Positions 47,699 to 58,639 of a stretch of DNA of 64,000 bases are shown piece by piece. Source of the DNA: Macrostomum hystrix (taxonomy: Eukaryota; Platyhelminthes; Macrostomidae); the NCBI GenBank assembly GCA_950097015.1, contig CATNEN010000001.1:26323001-26387000 (forward strand), given 5' to 3'. Position 1 is the first letter of the stretch, and each line of letters opens with the position of its first letter. The translations under genes were made by a program, and so were the position numbers. The notes under the pieces are model-generated. The model worked only from the letters and a program-made list of their open reading frames with translations, ran no database searches and was not told the origin of the DNA.

Positions 47699-48051
47699 TA
47701 TTAATATTAGCCGTGGAGCCGTGGAGCCGTGGCCTAGTGGTTAGGGCGTCAGACTCAGGACTTGAAGGTCCATGGTTCGACTCCCGGACCGGGCGGCGAC
47801 CTGTGTCCTTGAGCAAGGCACTTAACCACGTATTGCTCCAGTTCACCCAGCTGTGATTGGGTACCAGCGCAAGCTGGGGAATAGAAAGGGTGGAGTGGCG
47901 ACCCCCCCACAGTAACTCTGTGACAGCCGTACACAGTCTCGGATGCGCCGCGCACTCGCTGCGGCTGTGCCTTGACTGTACATCTGGCAAAAACTGGCTG
48001 CTTGCAGCCTGCCAGGTGTAGTTCTATTCTATTCTATTCTATTAATATTAG
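47699..48051 (+). mobile_element. tRNA-derived SINE, family B, with target-site duplication
   Basis: A perfect 12 bp target-site duplication TATTAATATTAG flanks the element (47699-47710 and 48040-48051). The head is tRNA-like, with TGGCCTAGTGG (A box) and GGTTCGACTCC (B box). The middle contains CTTGAGCAAGGCACTTAACC, which resembles a central domain I recall from several animal SINEs (superfamily not assigned here). The 3' end is a TTCTA microsatellite tail. GCCGTGGA is triplicated at the 5' end. Length about 329 bp. Confidence 0.9.
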
Positions 48052-48391
48052 AAAATTAAGCTTCCAGGTGGTTCTCAAACTCTCTGGCGTTGTGAGCATA
48101 CCTAAGTATTTCTGTTTGCTAAAATACACAGCTTTCACACAAACCCATGTGTTAAATACAACTGAAATTAAATACAACCATTGATACCTTAGGTATATTT
48201 ATGCGATTCCATTGCATTCAATAGCATTGTCTGACTTCAGCTGAAATTTTACTCAATGGGTGAATTAGTCAGAACCGATGTCGGGGAGTCCTGTCGACTA
48301 TTTGTACTTGCATTCTCATTATTCTATTCATAAAAGTCCAGAGCATCAACTCAAAGCAGGTTAAATTAAATTTAGAGTGCACGGGAAGCAT

Positions 48392-48462
48392 TTTGCCAAG
48401 TGGTTTAAGCATCGGACTTCTGCCAGAGACGACGGGAGTTCGAATCTAAGCTCATTAAAAAG
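48392..48462 (+). other. Degenerate tRNA-like sequence
   Basis: TGCCAAGTGGTTTAAGCA resembles a tRNA D-arm/A box and GAGTTCGAATCT a B box, with Leu/Ser-like spacing. The acceptor and T stems do not pair, so this is a pseudo-tRNA or SINE head rather than a working gene. Confidence 0.35.
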
Positions 48463-48547
48463 TTATAGTTTATGAAAACTTCTATTGTTTTTTAGTTCAC
48501 CGATATTGAAAATTAGGATCAGCGTCACATAAAATCCCTACAGGGGT

Positions 48548-48812
48548 TGCCACTGGCTGTACACCTGGCAATAGCTGCAACTGTACTACTGGCTGTACAC
48601 CTGGCAATAGCTGCAACTGTACTACTGGCTGTACACCTGGCAATAGCTGCAACTGTACTACTGGCTGTACACCTGGCAATAGCTGCAACTGTACTACTGG
48701 CTGTACACCTGGCAATAGCTGCAACTGTACTACTGGCTGTACACCTGGCAATAGCTGCGACTGTACTACTGGCTGTACACCTGGCAATAGCTGCGACTGT
48801 ACTACTGGCTAT
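48548..48812. repeat. Minisatellite, 36 bp unit
   Basis: Seven near-perfect copies of a 36 bp unit containing CTGGCTGTACACCTGGCAAT. All units stay open in frame (LLAVHLAIAATV) but there is no gene context. Confidence 0.96.
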
Positions 48813-49089
48813 ACACTAGAAACTACTGTTCTCATCCTTTTTGGTTTCAAACAGAAAAATGTCCTTTTATTAAGCACAAGCTTTGAAGATGTTTAATGCC
48901 AAAATCAATCAGCTTAAGGCTTGACAGGTGATTCTTCATGGAATTGACATCTTCAACGAAATGCATTTTAATTTGGAATAAAAGTAAAAAAAGCTGCTAT
49001 TCTAATAATACAACTAGGACTAAAATATTGCACGAAGATAAGCAAAATCCATCTAAAATAAAAGCATTTATTTAATTTAATTCAATAAA
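48813..49089. other. AT-rich spacer
   Basis: Short AT-rich gap between two arrays; nothing recognised. Confidence 0.4.
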
Positions 49090-50152
49090 TTAAATCCCAC
49101 TCAATCCCACTCTCTCAATCCTATTCTCTCAATCCATTCTCTCAATCCCACTCTCTCAATCCCATTCTCTCAATCCCACTCTCTCAATCCCATTCCCTCA
49201 ATCCCACTCTCTCAATCCCATTCTCTCAATCCCACTCTCTCAATCCCACTCTCTCAATCCCACTCTCTCAATCCCACTCTCTCAATCCCATTCTCTCAAT
49301 CCCATTCTCTCAATCCCATTCTCTCAATCCCACTCTCTCAATCCCATTCTCTCAATCCCATTCTCTCAATCCCATTCTCTCAATCCCATTCTCTCAATCC
49401 CATTCTCTCAATCCCATTCTCTCAATCCCATTCTCTCAATCCCACTCTCTCAATCCCATTCTCTCAATCCCATTCTCTCAATCCCACTCTCTCAATCCCA
49501 CTCTCTCAATCCCATTCTCTCAATCCCATTCTCTCAATCACACTCTCTCAATTCCATTCTCTCAATCCCACTCTCTCAATCCCACTCTCTCAATCCCATT
49601 CTCTCAATCCCATTCTCTCAATCCCATTCTCTCAATCCCATTCTCTCAATCCCACTCTCTCAATCCCATTCTCTCAATCCCACTCTCTCAATCCCACTCT
49701 CTCAATCCCATTCTCTCAATCCCATTCTCTCAATCCCACTCTCTCAATCCCATTCTCTCAATCCCACTCTCTCAATCCCACTCTCTCAATCCCATTCTCT
49801 CAATCCCATTCTCTCAATCCCATTCTCTCAATCCCACTCTCTCAATCCCACTCTCTCAATCCCACTCTCTCAATCCCACTCTCTCAATCCCATTCTCTCA
49901 ATCCCATTCTCTCAATCCCGTTCTCTCAATCCCACTCTCTCAATCCCACTCTCACAATCCCACTCTCTCAATCCCACTCTCACAATCCCATTCTCTCAAT
50001 CCCATTCTCTCAATCCCATTCTCTCAATCCCATTCTCTCAATCCCATTCTCTCAATCCCATTCTCTCAATCCCGTTCTCTCAATCCCACTCTCTCAATCC
50101 CACTCTCACAATCCCACTCTCTCAATCCCACTCTCACAATCCCACTCCCACA
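49090..50152. repeat. Minisatellite, 14 bp unit
   Basis: About 76 copies of CTCTCAATCCCATT or CTCTCAATCCCACT, pure pyrimidine apart from the A residues. Two near-identical sub-blocks at about 49920-49985 and 50075-50140 (CCCGTTCTCTCAATCCCACT) show a 154 bp higher-order step. Confidence 0.97.
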
Positions 50153-50574
50153 AGTGGGCAGACGTACACTTGTGTGAGTGTGATCTCTGGAGTCAGCGAT
50201 ATCGGCACAGAATTACCTTCTGTCCTGCAAATTTCAAGTACTAATTGATCCGATCCACGCATTCCGCAGATTCCAATGCAGCGCTGAGTTAGTCGTTTGC
50301 ATCGCCCAATTCGAGACAGTCGAAGCTGATTGGGTGTTGCCAACCAGTGGCCTACAAAACTCTAAAACTTTTGAATGGACAGCTCTGCCACGTGTTCTCC
50401 CAGTTCCCCAAGCAGCCGCGGCTAACCAACCTGAACAGCAAATATTGTGAGTACCTGACCAATAAAATTGTCAAAACTTCTCAGTAATTGTTTCTGCATT
50501 TTGCTTGCACTCAATCAGCAGCTCACTGCTCAGCTTGGTCCACAAAAGTTAGTTTATTAGAATTTGCTTTCTTA
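50153..50574. other. Intergenic, no gene seen
   Basis: Mixed composition; only short unrecognised ORFs. Confidence 0.35.
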
Positions 50575-50985
50575 GAAACACAGTCAGAATATGGCGCAAA
50601 GTCTCAAGTACGGGGCTAGATAATTAGTTTTCTTAGAAACACAGACAGAATATGACATAGATTCTCAAGTACGGGGCTAGATAATTAGTTTTCTTAGAAA
50701 CACAGACAGAATATGGCACAGAGTCTCAAGTACGGGGCTAGATAATTAGTTTTCTTAGAAACACAGACAGAATATGGCACAGAGTCTCAAGTACGGGGCT
50801 AGATAATTAGTTTTCTTAGAAACACAGACAGAATATGGCACAGAGTCTCAAGTACGGAGCTAGATAATTAGTTTTCTTAGAAACACAGACAGAATATGGC
50901 ACAGAGTCTCAAGTACGGAGCTAGATAATTAGTTTTCTTAGAAACACAGACAGAATATGGCACAAAGTCTTAAGTACGTCTTAAG
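50575..50985. repeat. Minisatellite, 61 bp unit
   Basis: Nearly seven copies of a 61 bp unit containing AGTCTCAAGTACGGGGCTAG and TTTTCTTAGAAACACAGACA. Intergenic. Confidence 0.95.
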
Positions 50986-52280
50986 TAAGTCTTAAGTCTT
51001 AAGCTTAAGGGCTAGATTGGCATATTTTAGTTGAGACAACAAGCAGCTGACAGTTGTCAGCTGGGCACATTTTCCCTGCTCGATTCTAAAAAGCATCAAA
51101 ATTGTTGATCTAGCAGCTCCTGTTTGGCAAGTTCATGTGACTTTTGATCCAGCGAATCTAAACTGAACTGGCCTAGCAGTGAAGCACCTGCTGTGGAGGG
51201 CAATTTGAACTCTGCTGTTTCTCTAACACCCAACTCAATGTTTGAGCATAGGTGACAGCTGCAGGGTTAGGATCCCAAACGGATTGTACCCCAGCTCCAA
51301 GGATTAATGATGAGTACCGTTTTGATGAAAAAAATTAAATTGAATTTTATTTTAAATGTTTTTTTCGCTTTGAGATGCGATGCTTTTGCATCTCATTATG
51401 AGATGCTTTTATAAGATAGATCGACATAATGGATCTTGAATAAAACAATTGTCTCAACCGGCAAGCAATAGGATTCGGACACAGCAATTTCGACGAAGAG
51501 TGATTTCGTATTTCAATAAACTGGAACAAAGCAGAAGAAAGTTCTTGGTTGCTTGGTGATGACAAGAATAAGTTGGTTATCGGCACGCACTATTAACGAA
51601 ACGACATGTTAGCGAAATGAAACAAAGAGCTCATTAAATTCACGGATTATCGTGCTAAAAACATTCAGTCCTATCTCGGGAATCCATTGCAGAGAGTGGT
51701 ATTTTGGAGCCATTCTATTTTCGAGACATTCTGGTGGCAAGTTTTCAGCCCTTGTTGCCGAAAACCCCACGGCCAAGCTGGAGGCATTGCGCCTCGTTTG
51801 CTGCAGCACAATTCCATTTTCCTTGGCTTTGTCAGATGCTGCTGATGGAAATTTCAATGAAATTGTTCTCAAAAATTCATGGAAATTTGCCAGCCGTGTT
51901 TTCTATGAGCAGAAACATAACTCACTGGGCTTGAAAAAGTAAATTTGGCTGGTGAGGCATGCCTGACTAGCTTCTGCTAGTGGAGCTTTTTTCAATACTG
52001 CGGCAGGCTTGAGTCTACTATAGAAACTCAGGCTGTTTATCGAGCTCTCACCTGGTGCTTCCACTGGGAAGCGTAGCCTGGTTATGCAGTTACGCTGCCA
52101 CATCCGATTTAAAAAACAGATTTCTTTAAAAACAAAAAGCAGACCAAAAATATCTGGAAACCCATTTTTCTAAAACTTACTTTCGTATGGCAGTGAGCAC
52201 TTATTGCAGTGAGCACGATTGAGCTTCTAGTCTCAGGGAAAGCAAATGAGATTTCTCGCTTATTTGTAAGTGCCTGATTA
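50986..52280. other. Intergenic, no gene supported
   Basis: Overlapping ORFs on both strands at 51609-51942 (87-96 codons) have no recognisable content. A small inverted repeat GAGATGC/GCATCTC lies near 51371-51393. Confidence 0.35.
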
Positions 52281-53190
52281 GGGGCTCAGTCGCAGAGCGG
52301 TTAACGCGTTTGCCACTCGCACCAATGTCCCTGAGCTCGATTCCGCGGCGGGACCACATTTATTTGGGGGCTTCTATCTATCTATCTATATGCAGGGGGG
52401 CCCGGGGCACTTGTCGCACAAGCGACGGAGCGGCACGCCCCCAGACCGGCGAACTAGGCGCTTTTGCGCCCATCGCGCCGCCTCCCCTGAGCAGGCACCA
52501 CACACAGCAGCACAGACCAGCCGGGGAGGGCAGGAGGTACCCAGAATAGGCAGCAGTGTCCCCCACCCCCGCCCCACACGCACAGAGCAGACCAAGCCGG
52601 GGCGGAAGGCTGATAAGAAATCAGTGGGGGCCGGGTGATGAGTGTACACTTATCCAATCGCGCTGACAGAAGTCCAGAAAGCGCGCGGCGGTGTACACCC
52701 GCCCTCCAGCCACCCCCCGCAAGGTCTTACGCCCCAGCGCCAACGCACACAACTCACACAACGCAGAACAGGCACACAGAAGGTAGGAGCGAAGCTATTA
52801 TGTCAAGCTTTGATTGCACGAAATATGGTGCACCTCCGCCGGTCGCTACTGTCCAAACCCCCCAACAAGTCCCGAAATTAATCGTGACTTGAAGGGTGAA
52901 TCGAACTAGCGTCCTTTGGAGTGCGAGGCAGCGGCGTTAGCTCGATTCCGCGGCGAGACCACATTTATTTGGGGGCTTGGGGACTTGTGAAATTTACGCC
53001 CTTGAGGGCCAGCCTCCAAGGTCAGTGAAACTTTACACTGCCTGACGATGAGAAAGTCAGGCCAGGTGTACACACCTGTGTGAGCGTATGCTTGCGTACG
53101 TTGTCTGTGTGCATGTGTGCTCAGGAGTTAGCGAAATGGGCAGAATTGCCTCCTCGCTGGCTGCGGGTCCAGACTCACCAAATGATGTGC
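52281..53190 (+). mobile_element. Composite SINE region (family A copies)
   Basis: 52281-52372 is a family A head (CGCAGAGCGGTTAACGCG, then CTCGATTCCGCGGCGGGACC). 52935-53190 repeats the family from the B box onward and carries the full body (TTTACGCCCTTGAGGGCC ... CCTGACGATGAGAAAGTCAG), as at 16198. Between them is GC-rich DNA (52390-52850) and, on the minus strand, a second tRNA-like fragment with GCTAGTTCGATTCACCC around 52890-52930, head to head with the plus copy. The region looks like nested insertions. Confidence 0.75.
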
Positions 53191-53365
53191 CATTGCCCGC
53201 AGCCCTCCTGCAATTATTATTATTATTATTCCTGATTGAGTCCCATGTTAAGTCCCTGATTGCTTTTAGAACTCACTGATATCTGCGTTCGAAAAATGAT
53301 TCAAAGCTGAAAAGCGATTGCAGACACACGGCCTTCACAATCTCATTTCCCTTTGCCAGTTCGCG

Positions 53366-53713
53366 ATGCGCCTTCAGGCTGAGACGTTCTCGATCCATGG
53401 AAGCAGCCGCCACAATCGTACATCCGCCTTTGCCAGCAGCTGTGGCCGTCAGCTCATCCTGATGCTACTATTAGCGATGACTCTGGCCGTTGCGACGGAC
53501 GCTTTCGCTGCCGAGTCAACGCCCGACAAAGTAAGCCCAGACGACAACAAAAGCAACAACGCTGTAGGCTTGGAGGAGCCGTGGTTGGAGGAAGCGAGTT
53601 CTGACGTTGCCAACTATGAGGAGGCTGTGATGCCGCGCGGAGAGTCTGCTGCTCATCGATCCGTCGGAGCTGCCAAGCGGGCCCGGCACCCGTTTGTGGC
53701 GCAGGCCTGGTAG
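53366..53713 (+). CDS. Small secreted protein / neuropeptide precursor candidate
   Basis: Not recognised by homology. 115 residues from the ATG at 53366; acceptor-like CAG sites at 53322 and 53359 suggest a 5' exon. After a 27-residue N-terminal stretch comes a strong hydrophobic core LILMLLLAMTLAVATDAFA, typical of a signal peptide with Ala-x-Ala cleavage. The rest is polar and acidic with no cysteine, then AAKR, a dibasic convertase site, followed by ARHPFVAQAW and the stop. That is the layout of a one-peptide prohormone, although the peptide has no C-terminal Gly for amidation. A signal anchor or a chance ORF remains possible; the ORF lies right after a SINE. An AATAAA at 54274-54279 is about 560 bp downstream. 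Confidence 0.5.
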   Translation: MRLQAETFSIHGSSRHNRTSAFASSCGRQLILMLLLAMTLAVATDAFAAESTPDKVSPDDNKSNNAVGLEEPWLEEASSDVANYEEAVMPRGESAAHRSVGAAKRARHPFVAQAW

Positions 53714-54409
53714 GCACTGATGCGAACTCCAAACCGCGGAGATAATCCCAGTCGCAACGGTTTCTAAGCTTCTTTTTCGGGAATTAGAACATTGCAATCG
53801 GGTTTTGGAATTGTGAAAAACGGACAACTCTATGTATAATCAATCTCTGCTTAGCCTGAAGCAAATATACTGCGCAATACCAGATTCGAGCTCACACTTT
53901 CGAGTTGTGGAAAAAGTATAACCGAATACTCAAAATAACATTCTAGATTTAGATACGATGCTTTTAGGGAAAAGACATTCAGACTGAAGTCCTCGGCCAC
54001 TGACGCAGCCTTGTCTTGCTTCAGACGAGATTGAGTCCGAGTTTGTCATGTTGAGCATTCAAAAGCGGATGAAATCATTTTGAAAATCGTCTCCTAAATT
54101 ACCCCCTGTATTGAAGTATTAAGCTTCAATTTAATCTCCCATCTGTAAGCTGATTCGGCCAGCATGTGTAGAGCGATCAATCAGTTAATATCATGAGACA
54201 TGTCCGGAGGAAGACAATAATCAGGGGGTCATTGCGTGACAGTCATCCACTGCAATTCGCTCAGGATTCAGTTAATAAACGTGCTGCCGAATTTCCTACC
54301 TTGTTTGGAGTTTTTTAGGTTCTGATCCATCTATTAATGGCCAGTTATATTTAGACTAAAGAGTGCTCAAATATGGCTTATTCGGGCATAGATCGCGACT
54401 GTAGCTGTG
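53714..54409. other. Intergenic / 3' flank of the candidate precursor
   Basis: No exon seen. AATAAA at 54274-54279 is the nearest exact signal I noticed after the stop at 53713. Confidence 0.35.
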
Positions 54410-55575
54410 AGCCGTGTAACACGGGCCTCACCTGGAATGTGCTTCTAGTATCGTGTGGCATCTCTTGTAGGCTGTGAGCTGTGTAACACGGGCCTCACCT
54501 GGAATGTGCTTTTAGTATCGTGTGGCACCTCTTGAAGGCTGTGAGCTGTGTAACACGGGGCCTCACCTGGAATGTGCTTCTAGTATCGTGTGGCATCTCT
54601 TGCAGGCTGTGAGCTGTGTAACACGGGGCCTCACCTGGAATGTGCTTCTAGTATCGTGTGGCATCTCTTGAAGGCTGTGAGCTGTGTAATACGGGCCTCA
54701 CCTGGAATGTGCTTCTAGTATCGTGTGGCATCTCTTGAAGGCTGTGAGCTGTGTAACACGGGGCCTCACCTGGAATGTGCTTCTAGTATCGTGTGGCATC
54801 TCTTGAAGGCTGTGAGCTGTGTAATACGGGCCTCACCTGGAATGTGCTTCTAGTATCGTGTGGCATCTCTTGTAGGCTGTGAGCTGTGTAACACGGGGCC
54901 TCACCTGGAATGTGCTTCTAGTATCGTGTGGCACCTCTTGAAGGCTGTGAGCTGTGTAATACGGGCCTCACCTGGAATGTGCTTCTAGTATCGTGTGGCA
55001 TCTCTTGTAGGCTGTGAGCTGTGTAACACGGGGCCTCACCTGGAATGTGCTTCTAGTATCGTGTGGCATCTCTTGAAGGCTGTGAGCTGTGTAATACGGG
55101 CCTCACCTGGAATGTGCTTCTAGTATCGTGTGGCATCTCTTGTAGGCTGTGAGCTGTGTAACACGGGGCCTCACCTGGAATGTGCTTCTAGTATCGTGTG
55201 GCACCTCTTGAAGGCTGTGAGCTGTGTAATACGGGCCTCACCTGGAATGTGCTTCTAGTATCGTGTGGCATCTCTTGTAGGCTGTGAGCTGTGTAACACG
55301 GGGCCTCACCTGGAATGTGCTTCTAGTATCGTGTGGCATCTCTTGAAGGCTGTGAGCTGTGTAATACGGGCCTCACCTGGAATGTGCTTCTAGTATCGTG
55401 TGGCATCTCTTGTAGGCTGTGAGCTGTGTAACACGGGGCCTCACCTGGAATGTGCTTCTAGTATCGTGTGGCATCTCTTGCAGGCTGTGAGCCGTGTAAT
55501 ACGGGCCTCACCTGGAATGTGCTTCTAGTATCGTCTGACATCCCTTGTAGGCTGTGAGCCGTGTAACACGGGGCC
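54410..55575. repeat. Minisatellite, 66-67 bp unit with higher-order structure
   Basis: About 17 copies of a unit containing GGCTGTGAGCTGTGTAACAC and CTTCTAGTATCGTGTGGCAT. From about 54810, AATACGGG and AACACGGGG units alternate strictly, giving a dimer of about 133 bp; CACCTCTTG marks recur about every 267 bp. Confidence 0.96.
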
Positions 55576-56150
55576 ACCTAGCGCACGCAGTCCCGTTCGT
55601 CTGATGACGCAAAGGTGTCATGCCTCCACGGGCGTTGCAGGCTGGCCCTCTCTGGTATCATCTAACAGTCCTCAGTGTCCATGTCTTAGACAGCAGGTCG
55701 GTCTTGACTACTTCCTGTCAATGCCGAGCCCCAAGGCGGTCAGGTAGCGCTTTGGACTGGAGGATGACAGGTAGCAAGGGGTAGGAAACCAATGGGGGTC
55801 CTCTGACGTCTTCCATGTGGGTTACATGACCGCCGAGGTAGGTAAGTGAGCTCAAGAATATAATATTAATTAAACGTAAGACCAAGTTGTGAATAACGTT
55901 GAGAGCTCATGATCTTGTTGTGTAAGCATGAAAGTAAAAATAATGAGCTCTAGTATGAAATTCTTCATTTTAAACGATCGCGTACACCTTTCGATAAAGA
56001 CCTGACAACCTGAGTCTATAAATAACCAGGAGCATATAAATTCTTATATTGACTCAAGCCAAAGATTAATTCTTATGTAGTGACAGTGGTCGGTTTGAGA
56101 TCGCCGGCCCACAGCCCTAGTAAGTAAAATATGATCGATCACTGAACCAG
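55576..56150. other. Unclassified GC-moderate sequence then AT-rich
   Basis: 55576-55850 has a mixed, repeat-like look (GGAGGATGACAGGTAGCAAG) and may be a transposon fragment, but no reading frame or terminal repeat supports this. Confidence 0.3.
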
Positions 56151-56152
56151 GC

Positions 56153-56233
56153 GTTAGGACGCTCTGTTGCAGTCAGGGACTGGTGGCGTTAGGACGCGCT
56201 GTTGCAGTCAGGGACTGGTGGCGTTAGGACGCT
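56153..56233. repeat. Short tandem duplication, ~37 bp unit
   Basis: Two and a half copies of a unit containing GGCGTTAGGACGCTCTGTTG and CAGTCAGGGACTGGT. Confidence 0.85.
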
Positions 56234-56469
56234 CACACAGTACTTCTAAGACTATTACAGTACTCCGTGCGGGCCTGGCACTCCGAAAGGACAGACACGA
56301 ATACAGCGCTTACCGGTCGGGACGCACGATATGATGGCAGGATGACGCTGAATGTATTTGTCGTCAATGTTTGCACTTCAATAAACAATACGCTGGTAAT
56401 CACTAGTCAATAAACACTTCGCATGCAAGGAATTGAGCCTTCGCCGTAAGAGACCGTCTTTACGGCACG

Positions 56470-56880
56470 ATCTTTTAAAGTTCGCGAGGGGGCGAGTGGT
56501 ACCCTTGGCCCGGGCAGAAAACGATACCACTAGGGCCGACAAGGGGGCAGACAGGGGCGGAGCACAAACAAAGCCTACAGCGCGTTGGGGGGGGGTAGGG
56601 TTGTACGCGCTGGACGGGTGGACGGGCAAAGCTACGCAGAGCTGATTGGCGTGAGGGCAAAGCCACGCAGGGCTGGGGTAGGATAGCCCGCGCCCAGCCA
56701 ATCAGATGGCGGCACCGGGCACTCTGAGCCAGGACGGGGGTGGGTGAGGAAGGCCTAACAAAAGCCACACAAACCAGCCTAACACAAAGGCCGTGGACTG
56801 CCGGCCAGAGACCCCGGCACCACACGTATAAATATCCACTCCTTCCAATCGTGCTACGACTGGTATCGACTGAAATAAAA
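56470..56880 (+). promoter_or_regulatory. GC-rich island with TATA box, possible promoter or LTR
   Basis: A GC-rich 350 bp island ends in CGTATAAATATCC (TATA box at about 56827-56834), and AATAAA follows only about 40-50 bp later (about 56874). TATA then a nearby poly(A) signal is the arrangement of an LTR R region; a host promoter is equally possible. No terminal repeats or target duplication were found. Two AATAAA copies also precede the island near 56380 and 56410. Confidence 0.3.
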
Positions 56881-57873
56881 TTTCTTGATTTTTTCAACGA
56901 AAATGTCACTAATGGAACTTGAAAAAGTTTAATATTTATATGTCAGCTCATAGTTTTCCATTGTTATCTCACGAGTACTCACTGGAGTCACTGTCTGGAA
57001 ATTATGAGCGCGCCTTCTAAATTAACCTTTTTACCTTTTTCGTCATAGATTATGTCGTGCTACTTTTAGTAGAAAGTAATGGTATAGAATTGATTATTTT
57101 AAAACCTGCTTGACTGCTTTCGGCGTCAGTGAGCAAAACCTGATTTAAAAAGTATCCAAAGGTACTAAAAAGTTTTTATTAACACGAAACGACATTGCGA
57201 ATTTTGTCGTTATTGAGTTGCTATTAAATAGTAACTATTAGTTCCATCCATTTGTTGTAGTTTATCGTTACCGTCGGCAGTTCGCCGTCGCGGTAGTCGG
57301 GGTTCGGGTACGGACCGCCCAAAGCTTGCCGGGGGGGAAGGGATGGGAAGCAGCGACCCTCGAGGCGGATTGAAAGGTATCAGAAAGGTATTAGGTCAGA
57401 TTGAAAATATTTCGGCCAGCAATGCAGTCGAGATGCTATGCAGCAGGTGTCAGTATCTTCGTCTTGTGTTGAAGAGGGCCGGGTTGCGTTGACGACCACA
57501 GCCTCATACGGTCGCCATCTGCTGGGACAGGTACCCTCTCAACTGGAGATCGGTGAGAAAAAACGCAAGGTATAGAGTTAGACTGACTCGCAGACTGACT
57601 GCAAGACCGCATGCGCGAGTCGTTAACGATATTCGAGAAATATCGCGATCGCACTGAGTCTAGACAGTCCTAGACTCATGCAGTCGGTGCAACCTGTGAC
57701 TAAAGCATGGTGAGGCCGTGACCGTATCCGACCAGGCTAAAAACTACAGGTCTTGACGGGACACGAGTTTAAGAAAAGCGCATAGACATAAAACACTGAA
57801 GTCTATTTTATGCATAAACCTAAACCACTTTGAGGAGCGCAGTGATAAACACGTCAGACCTGGACACAATGAA
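56881..57873. other. Intergenic, no gene seen
   Basis: AT-rich to about 57240, then GC-richer with a run of G near 57330. Includes the 3' flank of the minus-strand WSC gene. Confidence 0.35.
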
Positions 57874-58589
57874 TCAGTGACGCTTGAAGTAGTCTCCAGC
57901 TGAGCTGCTCAGACTGGCGGGCGGGTAGGCGAACCTGAGCAGATGGCACAGCTGCTGCTGGCCTGAGAAGATCACAGCCTGACAGTTGACAGCCTTGGCC
58001 TCGCACTGAAACAGGCAGTCGAGCTCGACCAAGGCCGGGACCGTCCAGAATGTCTGCTGAATGGCTTCCACGGTGTAATTTGGCCGTGGCGCTGGCTTAA
58101 AAAAGTTTTTCACTGAAACGGAGGCAAATTTACGTTACTTCGGAGAGAAAGGAAACTTACATTCCAAGGTTTGGAATGCGACTCACTGGGGTAGGTGAGG
58201 GCGAACACGGAGTTTCGCCAGCCTGCTCCGCACTTCTGCAGCGGGTTTCCAGGGCACGCCATGTTGCAGTCGTTCTCATTAGCTCTTCCGCGTGAGCCGA
58301 ATGAGTTGCCGCACATGCAGTTAAATCCGTACTGCACACCGAAGTAGGGGAAGCCGCCCAGTGAGCAGACTCTGCTGCAGAACTCGTGCGAGTTGTTGGG
58401 TGAGTCGATGCGACTGGCTATGACGGCGAGCCCACCGATGCTGCTGATGCCACTCAGTCCGTTCAGGTCCCTGATTGAGCTGTCAACGAAGCAGCCGATG
58501 TAAGAGAACTCAACAGTCCTGGCAGCCACACAGAACAGGAGTGCAGCTGAGACTGCGCCAGTGAGAATGCCACCCTGCTTCAGAGCCAT
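57874..58589 (-). CDS. Secreted WSC-domain protein with PAN-like C-terminus
   Basis: Probable secreted carbohydrate-binding protein. Exon 1 is 58589-58187 and exon 2 is 58112-57874, joined phase 1 (CCCCA|GTGAGT to TTTCAG|TG), giving 213 residues. The N-terminus has a hydrophobic signal peptide (ILTGAVSAALLFCVA). Residues about 29-130 form a WSC domain: YIGCFVDS, FCSRVCSLGGFPYFGVQYG, CMCGNSFGSR, CNMACPGNPLQKCGAGW. The second exon has CLFQCEAKAVNCQAVIFSG and QLCHLL, a spacing typical of PAN/apple modules. A competing donor (GGAAT|GTAAGT, 58160) would leave a 48 bp intron but puts TGA as the next codon, giving a truncated WSC-only protein. WSC domains are found in fungal, polycystin and Kremen proteins; the ligand is unknown. 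Confidence 0.85.
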
Positions 58590-58620
58590 TACTTAAGAGA
58601 ACGGAAGAAAACCCAAAATT

Positions 58621-58628
58621 CTTATAAA
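58621..58628 (-). promoter_or_regulatory. TATA-like box of the WSC gene
   Basis: TTTATAAG on the minus strand, 32-39 bp before the ATG at 58589. If used, the 5' UTR would be only a few bases, so this is tentative. Confidence 0.3.
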
Positions 58629-58639
58629 CGTTTATCACG

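Noticed and set aside
48392-48462. tRNA-Leu gene
   Set aside because: Acceptor and T stems do not pair; kept only as a degenerate tRNA-like sequence.
51609-51942. Overlapping ORFs of 87-96 codons on both strands
   Set aside because: No recognisable motif, no splice or promoter context, and each is the mirror of the other.
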